64,000 nucleotides of DNA, from positions 1 through 64,000 of the forward strand of contig JAISTT010000011.1 of assembly GCA_031272445.1 (NCBI GenBank), read 5' to 3'. This document shows positions 19,524-28,942 of this stretch, piece by piece; position 1 is the first letter of the stretch, and every line of letters starts with the position of its first letter. The DNA comes from Candidatus Endomicrobiellum mastotermitis (lineage in GTDB: Bacteria > Elusimicrobiota > Endomicrobiia > Endomicrobiales > Endomicrobiaceae). Both the position numbers and the translations under genes were made by a program. The notes under the pieces are model-generated. The model saw nothing but the letters and a program-made list of their open reading frames with translations, ran no database searches and was not told the DNA's origin.

Positions 19524-20666
19524 CTATAACAGGTCAACAAATTTATTCATTATCCATGATGTATCATTAGGACCACTTGAAGCCTCTGGATGAAACTGTA
19601 CTGACATAAACGGTTTTGTTTTATGCCTTATTCCTTCTACTGAATCATCATTCGCATTTTCAAACCACAATTCCCAACCAGGTTGTATAGAGCTTTTTTC
19701 AACCGCATATCTATGATTTTGACTAGTCATATATGCATTTTTTTCAGGAATTGAAAAAACCGGCTGATTATGACTTCTATGTCCATGGTTAAGTCTCTTA
19801 GTTTTCGCCCCAGAAGCTAAAGATAATAATTGGTGACCTAAACATATTCCCAAAATAGGTTTACCTAAAGCTAAAACATATTTTTTTATTCTCTCAACTA
19901 AATTATCAGTATTTTTAGGATCTCCCGGGCCATTGCTTATAAGCCAACCATCACATTGTATCTCAGAAAAATCACCATCCCAAGGTAGAAGTTCAACCTT
20001 ACAATTTCTTTCCATAAGCATCCTAATAATATTCCACTTTACACCACAATCTATAACAGCAACTTTTTTAAACCCCTTACCCATAATCATTTTTTTATTA
20101 GTTGATACAGAAGGCATTAAATTATACTTTGCTGGATCAATATATTCACTATTCTTAAAATTTTTTAAAAATTCAAACTTATTTTTATCCTGTGGCTTTG
20201 CATTTTCAGATATAATCTTTCCAAAAAGATTTTTACTTTCTCTTATTATTTGCACTAAATATCTTGTATCAATACCTGCAATCCCTGGCACATTCTGATC
20301 CTTCATCCAATTTTCAAGAGAAATTCCACCATCGTGATGATGACAACCATCATAGATGTCAGAAACTATAATCCCTTGTGTTTTTATTGATGAGCTTTCA
20401 TGACCCTTAGACATAAAAAAATCTTTATTTTGATAAGAAGGAATGCCATAATTACCAATAAGACAAAAACTAAAAACAAGTATTTGCCCTAAATATGATG
20501 GATCAGTCATAGCTTCACTATATCCCAACATTCCTGTATTAAAAACCATCTCACCACTTACGTTTACACTCGCTCCAATAGAACTACCTTCAAATTTCAT
20601 TCCATTTGAAAGTTCGAGGTACGCTTTTTTATATTCTTTAGTTAAAATTCTCTTTTCTTTATTCAT
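19524..20666 (-). CDS. carA: Carbamoyl-phosphate synthase small subunit
   Basis: The glutaminase subunit that supplies ammonia to CarB. The 380 residues match the family. The N-terminal CPSase domain includes GEMVFNTGMLGYSEAMTDPSY. The C-terminal class I amidotransferase has its nucleophile in GICLGHQ and the His-Glu pair in FHPEA. It is the first gene of the series running to pyrG. No promoter was assigned in the AT-rich region upstream. Confidence 0.96.
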   Translation of the reverse strand: MNKEKRILTKEYKKAYLELSNGMKFEGSSIGASVNVSGEMVFNTGMLGYSEAMTDPSYLGQILVFSFCLIGNYGIPSYQNKDFFMSKGHESSSIKTQGIIVSDIYDGCHHHDGGISLENWMKDQNVPGIAGIDTRYLVQIIRESKNLFGKIISENAKPQDKNKFEFLKNFKNSEYIDPAKYNLMPSVSTNKKMIMGKGFKKVAVIDCGVKWNIIRMLMERNCKVELLPWDGDFSEIQCDGWLISNGPGDPKNTDNLVERIKKYVLALGKPILGICLGHQLLSLASGAKTKRLNHGHRSHNQPVFSIPEKNAYMTSQNHRYAVEKSSIQPGWELWFENANDDSVEGIRHKTKPFMSVQFHPEASSGPNDTSWIMNKFVDLL

Positions 20667-21008
20667 TCTTACGTTCCTTTTTTGTTACTTATCACTCAAT
20701 AAAACTATAAACACACATTTTTTATACTTTATACTCTCAATCAGACGTATGCCCATTAGAATTCTTACATTTTTTATATTCATTTGTAAACAACTTTATA
20801 ATAAAAAGAGACAACATAAATAAGTATTTGTACAATCATTTAAACTTTTTACAAAAAAACTTTAAAATCTAACCCGTCATATTTTATTCTACATCTTAAT
20901 CTATAAAAATTACCACTCTAGAACTCACAATTTTATATCATTTAACATATAATTTTTATACACTCAAATTATTCACAAAAAGTTGTCAAAAATTCAATAA
21001 TATTGTTG
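20667..21008. other. 342 bp intergenic region
   Basis: It separates the end of the glutamate synthase cluster from carA, both on the minus strand. It is AT-rich with no open frame and no recognisable relic or RNA. It should contain the carA promoter, but several AT-rich hexamers compete and none was assigned. Confidence 0.5.
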
Positions 21009-21749
21009 TTAATAAGTACAGTACATATTTGAGTAAGGATTTTTATTAAGTGCAACATATTTTGAAAATGATTCTACCTTTAAATTATTTAATTGATTAT
21101 TGAAAGTTTTCTTATAAAAATCAATATGTTTTCTCAAAAATAAGATATCTTCGCTAGTAATATTAACACTTTTTGCGATTTCCTTCCCAAATCTATATTT
21201 ATCAGGAGTTCCATTTAAATAAATAACACCACCATGCATACCTATTCCACAAAATTTTCCAATAATATCTTCATTTTTTGCAAGATTTAAGCCAAGCAAA
21301 ATAATAGCCCCACCTGCCATATATTCACCCAAAAAATCACCGGCTCTCCCTCCTATAACAATAACAGGTTTCATCTCCTTATACTCTTTCATATGAATGC
21401 CAACTCTATAACCAACATTTCCTTCAACATAAATTTCACCACCTCTCATGGCATAACCCAAAGTATCTCCGCAATTACCATGAATTATTATTGTTCCGTA
21501 ATTCATAGTATTCCCAATAGCATCTTGACTATTCCCAAATACTTCAATTTCAGCACCATCCATATATGCTGCCATATCATTCCCAGGAATACCATAAATC
21601 TTTAATTTAACTTTTTTTGGCAAACCTCTACCTATATATCTTTGCCCAAAAACATTTTTCAAAGTAACATTGTTATCTGTTTCAATTAAGTTATCTACTA
21701 AACTGTTTAAATCACTATAATAAACATTTAAAGCATCTATAACTTTCAT
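21009..21749 (-). CDS. Glutamate synthase GXGXG (GltB C-terminal) domain subunit
   Basis: A stand-alone version of the right-handed beta-helix domain found at the C-terminus of bacterial GltB and in FwdC. Repeats of the G-x-x-G-x-x-x-x-G type are evident (GNSQDAIGNTMNYGTIIIHG, GDTLGYAMRGGEIYVEG, GRAGDFLGEYMAGG). The longest frame starts at 21815, but the extra 22 residues are hydrophobic and unlike the family, so I start at MKVIDALN (21749), giving 246 residues. It is the last gene of the five-gene set, 163 bp after the oxidoreductase. In the archaeal-type enzyme this domain is structural, between the amidotransferase and the FMN barrel. Confidence 0.85.
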   Translation of the reverse strand: MKVIDALNVYYSDLNSLVDNLIETDNNVTLKNVFGQRYIGRGLPKKVKLKIYGIPGNDMAAYMDGAEIEVFGNSQDAIGNTMNYGTIIIHGNCGDTLGYAMRGGEIYVEGNVGYRVGIHMKEYKEMKPVIVIGGRAGDFLGEYMAGGAIILLGLNLAKNEDIIGKFCGIGMHGGVIYLNGTPDKYRFGKEIAKSVNITSEDILFLRKHIDFYKKTFNNQLNNLKVESFSKYVALNKNPYSNMYCTY

Positions 21750-21912
21750 GATTTTTATAACCTGATACACAATAATCTTGTTTACAATATAAACAAATAT
21801 TTGAAATACTTGCACTTTTAAAATTTTTTATAGAACTAAATCATTAAAACTATTACAATTTACATCGCGTTTTTATAATGCACAAGTACAACAAATATGA
21901 CTTGTATCAGAA

Positions 21913-23184
21913 TTAATATCCTCCTTTATAATCCCATATTTTTCTTGTTCTTTCATCCTTAGAATATACATTAAATCCAATATCTCTTGAAGTTATATCA
22001 TACGAAAGAGTTGAAAGCTTCGTCTTATCACTTATGAGAGATGTATATATTCCAGCTCTTTGGTTATCATTAATAAGAACAAATCCAATTAAGTTGTCAT
22101 TAAAAATATTTAATTTGCGCAACTTATTTTTCACTGAACATATAAAATTATTACCTGACTTAGAGTTACTTATAATACCAGCTGAAATAAGTTGCAATCC
22201 AAAAAATGAAATTGAATTCATAGCTAAAGCTTTAGGAGCCTTTGTTTTTATCTTAGTCATGTTAAGACCTGCCACTTCTCCTTGACTTGAAGCATTGGAC
22301 CATAAAGCAAAAACTTTACTTTCATCTGAAAGCAAATCAGAAAACTCAACACAATCTCCTGCTGCGTAAATATCTTTAATTGAAGTTTGCATATATTCGT
22401 CTACAACTATCCCTTTTAAAGTCTTTATGCCAGCTTCTTTCGCAAGAGCTATATTAGGACGAACTCCAACGGCTATTATTAAAATATCACACTTAAGAGT
22501 TTCTCCATTCGAAAGACTAACTCCACTTACATTACTTCCACCTTGAACTTCACAAATACTTGTTTGAAGTTTAAAACTGATAAATCTTTGTTCTATATGC
22601 GCTTGTATAATATCAGCTTCCGATTTATCTAAAACTGACGCCATAACTCTGTCAGCTAAATCTATAACTGTTATGCTCGCAACTTGTCCAAATAAACCCT
22701 CTGCTGCTTTCAAACCTATAAGTCCTGCACCTGCAATAACAACTTTTGAATTTTTCGTTATTTTCTCTTTAAGTTTTATACTATCATTGTAAGTTAAAAA
22801 AGTAAAAACATTTTTTTGTCTATTAAAATTTAAATTTTTAATTGGCGGTATAAATGGATTGCTGCCTGTAGCAATAAGTAGTTTATCATAACCAATTTTC
22901 TCACCTAAATCCACAATAATTTCTTTCTTTATCGTATCTATTTTCTCAACTTTAGTGTTCAATAGTACTTCTATATTGCTGGATTTGTAAAAATTTTCAT
23001 CACGATAATAAATATTTTCAGGTTTTATTTTTCCGTTCAAATAATAAGAGATTAAAGGTCTTCCATAAGAATTAAATGTTTCAGATGAAATTATTTTTAT
23101 ACTACATGTTTTATCATTTGCTCTTATAGTAGCTGCCGCGTTTACTCCTGCAGCACTATTTCCTATTATTAAGTATCTCTTCAT
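21913..23184 (-). CDS. FAD/NAD(P)H-dependent oxidoreductase, probable electron-donor subunit of glutamate synthase
   Basis: A 423-residue two-dinucleotide-binding-domain flavoprotein. The FAD motif GNSAAGVNAAATIR (about 8-21), the second GAGLIGLKAAEGL (about 152-164, NAD(P)H) and the C-terminal FAD block (DIYAAGDCVEF) are present. It resembles the NADH oxidase / nitrite reductase / rubredoxin reductase group more than the classic GltD beta subunit. It overlaps the upstream ferredoxin gene by 4 bp, so it most likely passes NAD(P)H electrons to that ferredoxin and on to the FMN subunit. The partner assignment is from context. Confidence 0.8.
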   Translation of the reverse strand: MKRYLIIGNSAAGVNAAATIRANDKTCSIKIISSETFNSYGRPLISYYLNGKIKPENIYYRDENFYKSSNIEVLLNTKVEKIDTIKKEIIVDLGEKIGYDKLLIATGSNPFIPPIKNLNFNRQKNVFTFLTYNDSIKLKEKITKNSKVVIAGAGLIGLKAAEGLFGQVASITVIDLADRVMASVLDKSEADIIQAHIEQRFISFKLQTSICEVQGGSNVSGVSLSNGETLKCDILIIAVGVRPNIALAKEAGIKTLKGIVVDEYMQTSIKDIYAAGDCVEFSDLLSDESKVFALWSNASSQGEVAGLNMTKIKTKAPKALAMNSISFFGLQLISAGIISNSKSGNNFICSVKNKLRKLNIFNDNLIGFVLINDNQRAGIYTSLISDKTKLSTLSYDITSRDIGFNVYSKDERTRKIWDYKGGY

Positions 23185-23642
23185 TTTAATACCCTCGCTT
23201 CATCTTCACTAAGAAACTTTATAGCTGCATTAGGACAATTTTTAATACAAAAAGGCTCTCCAGAATCCACACATAAATCACATTTTGAAACAGTTTTACC
23301 ATCATCATTCTTTTTTATCGCACCAAAAGGACAAACCAAAACACACGATAAACAACCCACACATTTTTCTTTATTATTACGTACAACACCATTATCATCC
23401 TTGTACATTGCTCCTGATATACAAGCTTTTATACATTTAGGATTCTCACAATGACGACACTGTAACGCAAAATATGAAATAGTACTAGAACTTAAAATTT
23501 CTTCAACAACTATTGCAGAAGTTATACTTTCCCGCTTGTGAGTTTTCACTATATCCTTTGACCTTGAATGAGCTGTTCTACAGTAAATCTCACATAACCC
23601 ACATCCTAAGCACTTACTTTCGAACGCATAAATTTTTCTCAT
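23181..23642 (-). CDS. Polyferredoxin (4Fe-4S) electron-transfer subunit
   Basis: A 153-residue HycB-like iron-sulfur protein with no signal peptide. Cysteine clusters can be followed along the chain: CLGCGLCEIYC near the start, CRHCENPKCIKAC in the middle, CVGCLSCVLVCPFG after it, and CDLCVDSGEPFCIKNCP near the end. These are enough for up to four [4Fe-4S] centres. It sits between the FMN subunit and the flavoprotein of the split glutamate synthase, and overlaps the latter by 4 bp. It therefore probably relays electrons between them. Confidence 0.85.
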   Translation of the reverse strand: MRKIYAFESKCLGCGLCEIYCRTAHSRSKDIVKTHKRESITSAIVVEEILSSSTISYFALQCRHCENPKCIKACISGAMYKDDNGVVRNNKEKCVGCLSCVLVCPFGAIKKNDDGKTVSKCDLCVDSGEPFCIKNCPNAAIKFLSEDEARVLK

Positions 23643-23750
23643 ATTTTCCTCTTACTTTCATCATTGCTAGACACAAGATATTCTCCTACTTTTCCATCAT
23701 ATATAATATATTACTACTCATAACATCCTTATTTTTAAAATTAAATAGCT

Positions 23751-25256
23751 TTATTCTCCTGCATATTTTATGCCTAATATTTCCAATTCTTTTTCATTCA
23801 AATCTACACCTCTAAGCATAAGTCTATTGCCTCTCAGACTCTCAATAGCATTAATTCCCATCCCACCAAGTAGTTCCTGAATTTCATGATTCCATGCAGA
23901 AATTAAATTTACAAGCCTTTTATACATAACATCAGGATTAAGCCTTTTTACAAGCTCAGGATATTGTGTAGCTATTCCCCAATTACACTTACCAGTAGAA
24001 CACGAATGGCACATATGGCAACCTAAAGCTATAACAGCAGCTGACCCTATATAAACAGCATCTGCCCCTAAAGCAATAGCTTTCACTACATCGGAACTAT
24101 TCCTTATACTTCCAGCAACAATAAGAGAACAATAATTTCTTATTCCCTCTTCTCTCAATCTTTGATCTATTGCAGCTAAAGCTAGTTCAATAGGAATTCC
24201 AACATTATTTCTTATTCTAGTTGGAGCTGCTCCCGTTCCCCCACGAAAGCCATCAACTACAATAGCATCAGCTCCAGCTCTTACTATACCAGAAGCTATA
24301 GCGGCCGAATTATGAACTGCTGCAATTTTTACAAAAACAGGTTTTTTATAACCCGTAACTTCTTTCAATGAAAATATAAGTTGCCTTAAATCTTCTATAG
24401 AATAAATATCATGATGTGGAGCAGGAGAAATAGCATCAGAACCCACAGGTATCATTCTCGTCGCAGAAACATCTTCTCCTACTTTTTTACCAGGCAAATG
24501 TCCACCAATACCTGGCTTTGCACCTTGACCTATTTTAATTTCAATAGCAGCTCCAGTATTTAAATACTCTTTATGTACACCAAATCTCCCAGATGCTACC
24601 TGAACAATAGTATTTTTGCCATATTTATAAAACTCCCGATTCAAACCGCCTTCACCAGTATTATAAAATATACCAAGCTCTTCTGCTGCTCTAGCAAGAG
24701 ATTCGTGGGCGTTTCTTGAAATTGAACCATAACTCATTGCGGAAAACATTACAGGAATTTTTAACTCAATATTTGGAGGCATTTTTGTCAAAAGCTTACC
24801 ATCAGAGTCAAATTCAAGTTTTTCAGGTTTTCTACCTATCATAACCTTCGTTTCCATAGGTTCACGTAATGGATCTATAGAAGGATTCGTAACTTGACTT
24901 GCATTCAGTAAAATCCTATCCCAATAAATAGTAAAGGGTTCGGGATTACCCATACTTGAAAGCAAAACACCCCCTGTTTGAGATTGTTTATAAATCTCCT
25001 TTATCGCCTTGCCACACCAATTAGAATTTTCCCTAAACTCAAGAGGATGTCTCCTTATAATTAAAGCCTTCGTAGGACAAAGAGTAACACATCTATGACA
25101 GTTAACACATTTCGTATCATCGGCACAAACCACATTATCTTCCTCATCATAAGAATGCACTGTATTAGCACACTGATGCACACATACTTTACACTGAATA
25201 CATCTACTCTCTTCCCTTATTACTTCAAAATCAGGAGTATTGAAGTTTAAACTCAT
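23751..25256 (-). CDS. Archaeal-type glutamate synthase, FMN-binding catalytic subunit
   Basis: Carries the FMN barrel that reduces the imine formed from 2-oxoglutarate and ammonia to glutamate. The 501 residues start with a two-cluster ferredoxin domain (CIQCKVCVHQC and CVNCHRCVTLCP, about residues 19-65). The barrel follows with SYGSISRNAHESLA, GEGGLNREF, KPGIGGHLPGKK and VDGFRGGTGAAPTR. The C-terminal CHMCHSCSTGKC matches the site of the [3Fe-4S] cluster in GltB. Amidotransferase and GXGXG domains, fused in bacterial GltB, are encoded separately here. The start overlaps the amidotransferase stop by 4 bp. Confidence 0.92.
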   Translation of the reverse strand: MSLNFNTPDFEVIREESRCIQCKVCVHQCANTVHSYDEEDNVVCADDTKCVNCHRCVTLCPTKALIIRRHPLEFRENSNWCGKAIKEIYKQSQTGGVLLSSMGNPEPFTIYWDRILLNASQVTNPSIDPLREPMETKVMIGRKPEKLEFDSDGKLLTKMPPNIELKIPVMFSAMSYGSISRNAHESLARAAEELGIFYNTGEGGLNREFYKYGKNTIVQVASGRFGVHKEYLNTGAAIEIKIGQGAKPGIGGHLPGKKVGEDVSATRMIPVGSDAISPAPHHDIYSIEDLRQLIFSLKEVTGYKKPVFVKIAAVHNSAAIASGIVRAGADAIVVDGFRGGTGAAPTRIRNNVGIPIELALAAIDQRLREEGIRNYCSLIVAGSIRNSSDVVKAIALGADAVYIGSAAVIALGCHMCHSCSTGKCNWGIATQYPELVKRLNPDVMYKRLVNLISAWNHEIQELLGGMGINAIESLRGNRLMLRGVDLNEKELEILGIKYAGE

Positions 25257-26353
25257 TCTTGTTCTCCTTCCATCAAAACAATAACTGCCTCTCCACTCTT
25301 AGGTGACCATACTTTTTCTGGGTTATCACATATTATTTTTATCGCACTTTCCTCACTTGCAACATAAGTTCTATTATTCTTTTCAGCAGCAACTAGAGAG
25401 CGAAGTTTAATCCTATCATTCAAAGCTATCATCCCCTTCTCAAAACCTAAAATTATTGAAAATGGCCCGTTAACTAAAGCACTAGCATAAACTGCTCTGA
25501 TGCTTTTCAACTCACTTCTAACTTCTTCACTCTTCTCTCTATCAATATCATCCCAAAACGGAGCAGAAACTACTCTTATAGCTTTCTCAATAGGCAAGTT
25601 ATGCTTTCTTACAAGCATATCAAATAAATATGTTATTACTTCTGTATCCGTCTTAAGTGTACACTTATATCCATACATTTCCACAAATCTTCTATTAGCA
25701 TCATAAGAAGATATTTCACCATTGTGTACAACAGACCAATTAAGTATTGTAAAAGGATGAGCTCCTCCCCACCAACCAGGTGTATTTGTAGGGAATCTCC
25801 CATGTGCAGTCCACATATGAGCTTCATAAGTATCAAGCATAAAAAACTCGCCTATATCTTCAGGATATCCAACACCCTTAAATGTACCCATGTTTTTCCC
25901 GCTAGAAAAAACGTACGCTCCTTTATAATCCGTATTTATTTTTATAACGCACCTTGACGTAAACTCAGATTCATCCATAAAATTTTCTTCTGACAGACAA
26001 ACATTTATACGCGGATGAACAAAATAACGCCATATCAAAGGTACGTTTATGATATTAGGTGTATACCTAGTAGGAATACTTTCAGCTTTCTCAATATCAA
26101 AATGTTTTTTAATATAATCTTCTGTCTGAGCTTTAATACTTAAATTTTCGTAAAATATATGAAGTGCGTAAAAATCTTTATAATTTGGATAAATACCGTA
26201 AGCAGCAAATCCTCCACCTAATCCATTCGAACGATCATGCATTAATGCAATAGACTTAATAATTTCTTTCCCATTAAATTTCTTGCCTTTTTTATCTATT
26301 ATACCACTTATGGCACATCCAGATGGTATTCTCAATTCACCTTCTCTTAACAT
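25253..26353 (-). CDS. Glutamate synthase class II glutamine amidotransferase subunit
   Basis: Hydrolyses glutamine to supply ammonia to the FMN subunit. The 366 residues carry the class II amidotransferase pattern: the candidate nucleophile is Cys13 in PSGCAISG, followed by MWTAHGRFPTN, SVVHNGEIS and KTDTEVI. Because this enzyme class needs an N-terminal cysteine, the first 12 residues must be removed, as in classic GltB with its propeptide. GGAGGA lies 7 bases before the ATG. It is the first gene of the five-gene cluster, downstream of tRNA-Leu. Confidence 0.88.
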   Translation of the reverse strand: MLREGELRIPSGCAISGIIDKKGKKFNGKEIIKSIALMHDRSNGLGGGFAAYGIYPNYKDFYALHIFYENLSIKAQTEDYIKKHFDIEKAESIPTRYTPNIINVPLIWRYFVHPRINVCLSEENFMDESEFTSRCVIKINTDYKGAYVFSSGKNMGTFKGVGYPEDIGEFFMLDTYEAHMWTAHGRFPTNTPGWWGGAHPFTILNWSVVHNGEISSYDANRRFVEMYGYKCTLKTDTEVITYLFDMLVRKHNLPIEKAIRVVSAPFWDDIDREKSEEVRSELKSIRAVYASALVNGPFSIILGFEKGMIALNDRIKLRSLVAAEKNNRTYVASEESAIKIICDNPEKVWSPKSGEAVIVLMEGEQE

Positions 26354-26615
26354 TTATAATTCCTCCATACAAACAAACTTATTCTTAATAAACTTAGGGG
26401 GCTTTTCATCTTACTTCTAGACCCTTTGTAATTTGCCACTATCTATTCTACCCTATCATCAAACTATAAATTGTAATATATGTAATACAAAAATAAGAAA
26501 TATCTAGAAAAAAAATACTGATAACATTTCTTTATTTCGACTCAACACGAACTAAAAAAAATACATATAATTTTTCATTAAAGTAACCATACTTACTACT
26601 AAATATAAATAAAAA

Positions 26616-26702
26616 TGGGTAGAGAGGGAATTGAACCCTCACGACTCCTTGCGAGTCTCAGGATTTTAAGTCCTGTGCGTCTGCCAATTCCGCCATCCAC
26701 CC
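26616..26702 (-). tRNA. tRNA-Leu (anticodon UAA)
   Basis: On the minus strand the 87-nt sequence folds into a class II tRNA. The acceptor stem GGGTGGA/TCTACCC has one G-U pair and discriminator A at 26616. The anticodon stem CAGGA/TCCTG encloses the loop CTTAAAA with anticodon TAA. A long variable arm (GACTC/GAGTC) and a T arm with GGTTCAATTCC follow. CCA is not encoded; a run of T follows the discriminator and may end transcription. Confidence 0.96.
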
Positions 26703-26748
26703 TAAGATACAATAAAAATAACAATTTAAACCCTTACATTGTACCTAT

Positions 26749-26777
26749 ATTATACCTTATTTTATGAAATCTTGCAA
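26749..26777 (-). promoter_or_regulatory. Sigma-70 promoter upstream of tRNA-Leu
   Basis: TTGCAA (26777-26772) and a perfect TATAAT (26754-26749) are separated by exactly 17 bases on the minus strand. Transcription would start about 40 bases before the tRNA 5' end, leaving a short leader for RNase P to remove. Confidence 0.65.
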
Positions 26778-26991
26778 TATGACTAAAAATAAGAAAATAA
26801 TAATTCCCTAAAATATGTTTAATGTTATAATATAAATGTGTTTTAAAAACTCACAATCATGTTAAAATATAAACCACATTTTATCCAATTAATAAAAAAT
26901 ATCTTGTACCTTATCTTTATTCCAATTTCTACCAATAAACTAAAACAATCTATAATCATAATCTCCTTTGATATAGCTACAGTTTTCTTAT

Positions 26992-27291
26992 TCACCTTTT
27001 TTCTATGTTTAATTTTGATTTTTCAACTTCCTCAGCATAATTGATTTGCAAATTTGAAATTGTTGAATTTAATACCTCTTTCTCCTTCTCTGTTAGATTA
27101 TTCATAGTTTTAACACGAAGCATAAGGAGCATATCAATTGTTATTTTTGCATTTTGTAAGTCTACATTTATTTTATTGAGAGCAGAGCTTGGCATTTTGC
27201 CAAGATAGCACCAAACTGAGGAAGCAAGCATTGTTATCAAATTTAAAAAACTTGCATCAATATTAAAAGTTTCTTTTTCTGTATTTAGCAT
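26992..27291 (-). CDS. DUF1844 domain protein
   Basis: A 99-residue protein with the DUF1844 pattern: F-x-x-L-I-x-x-L-A near the start (FLNLITMLASS), LGKMP, then the characteristic DLQNAKITIDMLLMLRVKT followed by NLTEKEKEVL and a helical tail. The family is small, helical and of unknown function; it is found across several Gram-negative phyla. It follows gltX closely (9 bp after its stop) in the same direction. Confidence 0.85.
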   Translation of the reverse strand: MLNTEKETFNIDASFLNLITMLASSVWCYLGKMPSSALNKINVDLQNAKITIDMLLMLRVKTMNNLTEKEKEVLNSTISNLQINYAEEVEKSKLNIEKR

Positions 27292-27300
27292 TTTAAGTTC

Positions 27301-28785
27301 CTATATAAAAAATTTATCTATCGTAATATTTATTCTCCTAATAACTTCTTTTTTACCCATAACTTCCATCATATGAAATAAACTCGGTCCTTGTTTCCGT
27401 CCGGAAATCGCAACTCTTATAGGATGAAAAACCTGAGAAGTCTTAATATTCTTTTCAACAGCTAAATCTCTTGCATATTTTTCTAAAGATATAGCTGAAA
27501 AATCATAATGTTTGGAAAGTCTTATTGAGCTTTCAGTCAATACAATTTTTGCAATGTCTTTTAACTTCTCAGCAGTCAGCACTGTTTGTACTGCCTCTTC
27601 TTTATAATCTACATCTTTATTGAAAAAAAAGTCTACAAGAGATAAAATATCTTTTAATAATCTTATTTTATCTCGTTCCAAAAAAATAGCTTTTTTTAAC
27701 AACTCAGTGTCCCAATTCTCTATTAACTTAACATTGCCTGTATAATTTATCCAATCAACAAACAATTCATAAATCTCCTCAGGATCTTTAGAACGAATTT
27801 TCTCACCATTAAGCCATAGTAATTTCATAGGATCAAAAATTGACGGACTAGTTCCACATCTTTCGATAGCAAATTTACGCTTCATTTCTTCTATTGTAAA
27901 AACTTGCTGACTATTTTCTGTAGACCATCCAAGCAACGCTAAATAATTTATTAATGCCTCTTGTAAATAACCTTCTTTCCTATATTCTAAAACAGACATA
28001 TGACCATGTCTTTTCGAGAGTCTTGACCCATCAGAGCCTAAAATCATGGCTAAATGTGCAAATTCAGGCATTTTCCAATTTAAAGCATTGTAAATATGCA
28101 TTTGTTTAGGAGCGTTTGAAATATGATCATCACCTCTTAAAACATGAGTTATTTCCATAAGATAATCATCTACAACACATGCAAAATTATATGTAGGTAT
28201 GCCATTTGCCTTAATAATTACAAAATCATCAAGTAAAAAGTTATCAAACTTAACATCGCCTCTTATAATATCATTTAAAATAATAGTTCCAGTATTTGGC
28301 ATTTTAAATCTTATGACAGGTATTTTGCCTTCTTTCTTTTTTTGCTCTATTTGTTCAAGTGTAAGATACCTACACCTTCCATCGTACTTAGGAGGGATTC
28401 TATTAACATGTGCTTTTTTTCTCATAGTATCAACTTCTTCTGGTGTACAATAACAGTAGTATGCAAATTTTTTAGCAATAAGTTCGTCTGCATACTTTTG
28501 ATATATTCCTTTTTCTTTACGTTCCATCTGGTAATATGGAGAATATTTTAAATTTCCATCATTACCTGGACCTTCATCCCAATCAAGTTTAAGCCACTTC
28601 ATGGCATCTAAAATAACTTTAACATAAGTTCTAGTGGAACGAGCTTCATCTGTATCTTCAATCCTCAAAATAAACTTTCCATTTTTATTTTTAGCAAAAA
28701 GCCAATTAAATAAAGCTGTACGTACACCTCCAATATGTAAATCACCCGTAGGAGATGGTGCAAATCTTACTCTCACATTAGTCAT
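27301..28785 (-). CDS. gltX: Glutamyl-tRNA synthetase
   Basis: Class I aminoacyl-tRNA synthetase charging tRNA-Glu. The 494 residues begin with the HIGH-type motif in [13 protein letters not shown] (residues 8-20), and the KMSKS-type loop reads RLSKRHG at about 253. The anticodon-binding helical C-terminal half is complete. Whether it also charges tRNA-Gln (a non-discriminating enzyme needing GatCAB) cannot be told from this window. Confidence 0.96.
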   Translation of the reverse strand: MTNVRVRFAPSPTGDLHIGGVRTALFNWLFAKNKNGKFILRIEDTDEARSTRTYVKVILDAMKWLKLDWDEGPGNDGNLKYSPYYQMERKEKGIYQKYADELIAKKFAYYCYCTPEEVDTMRKKAHVNRIPPKYDGRCRYLTLEQIEQKKKEGKIPVIRFKMPNTGTIILNDIIRGDVKFDNFLLDDFVIIKANGIPTYNFACVVDDYLMEITHVLRGDDHISNAPKQMHIYNALNWKMPEFAHLAMILGSDGSRLSKRHGHMSVLEYRKEGYLQEALINYLALLGWSTENSQQVFTIEEMKRKFAIERCGTSPSIFDPMKLLWLNGEKIRSKDPEEIYELFVDWINYTGNVKLIENWDTELLKKAIFLERDKIRLLKDILSLVDFFFNKDVDYKEEAVQTVLTAEKLKDIAKIVLTESSIRLSKHYDFSAISLEKYARDLAVEKNIKTSQVFHPIRVAISGRKQGPSLFHMMEVMGKKEVIRRINITIDKFFI

Positions 28786-28942
28786 TAACTATTCCTTATT
28801 ATATACTCGGATATACTACTTTGGCCATAAATTCTCATAATAAAAGTCAACTCAAGAAAACATATAATAAATGCTATCAACAAAAAAAATAAAAACTTGA
28901 ACTAATTGTACAAATCCCTTCCTTATACTTTCACTTTATTTA

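Noticed and set aside
26859-27044. Plus-strand 61-codon hydrophobic frame near tRNA-Leu
   Set aside because: No ribosome site, no family match, AT-rich composition that yields hydrophobic Ile/Leu/Phe codons by chance, and overlap with the DUF1844 gene at its end.
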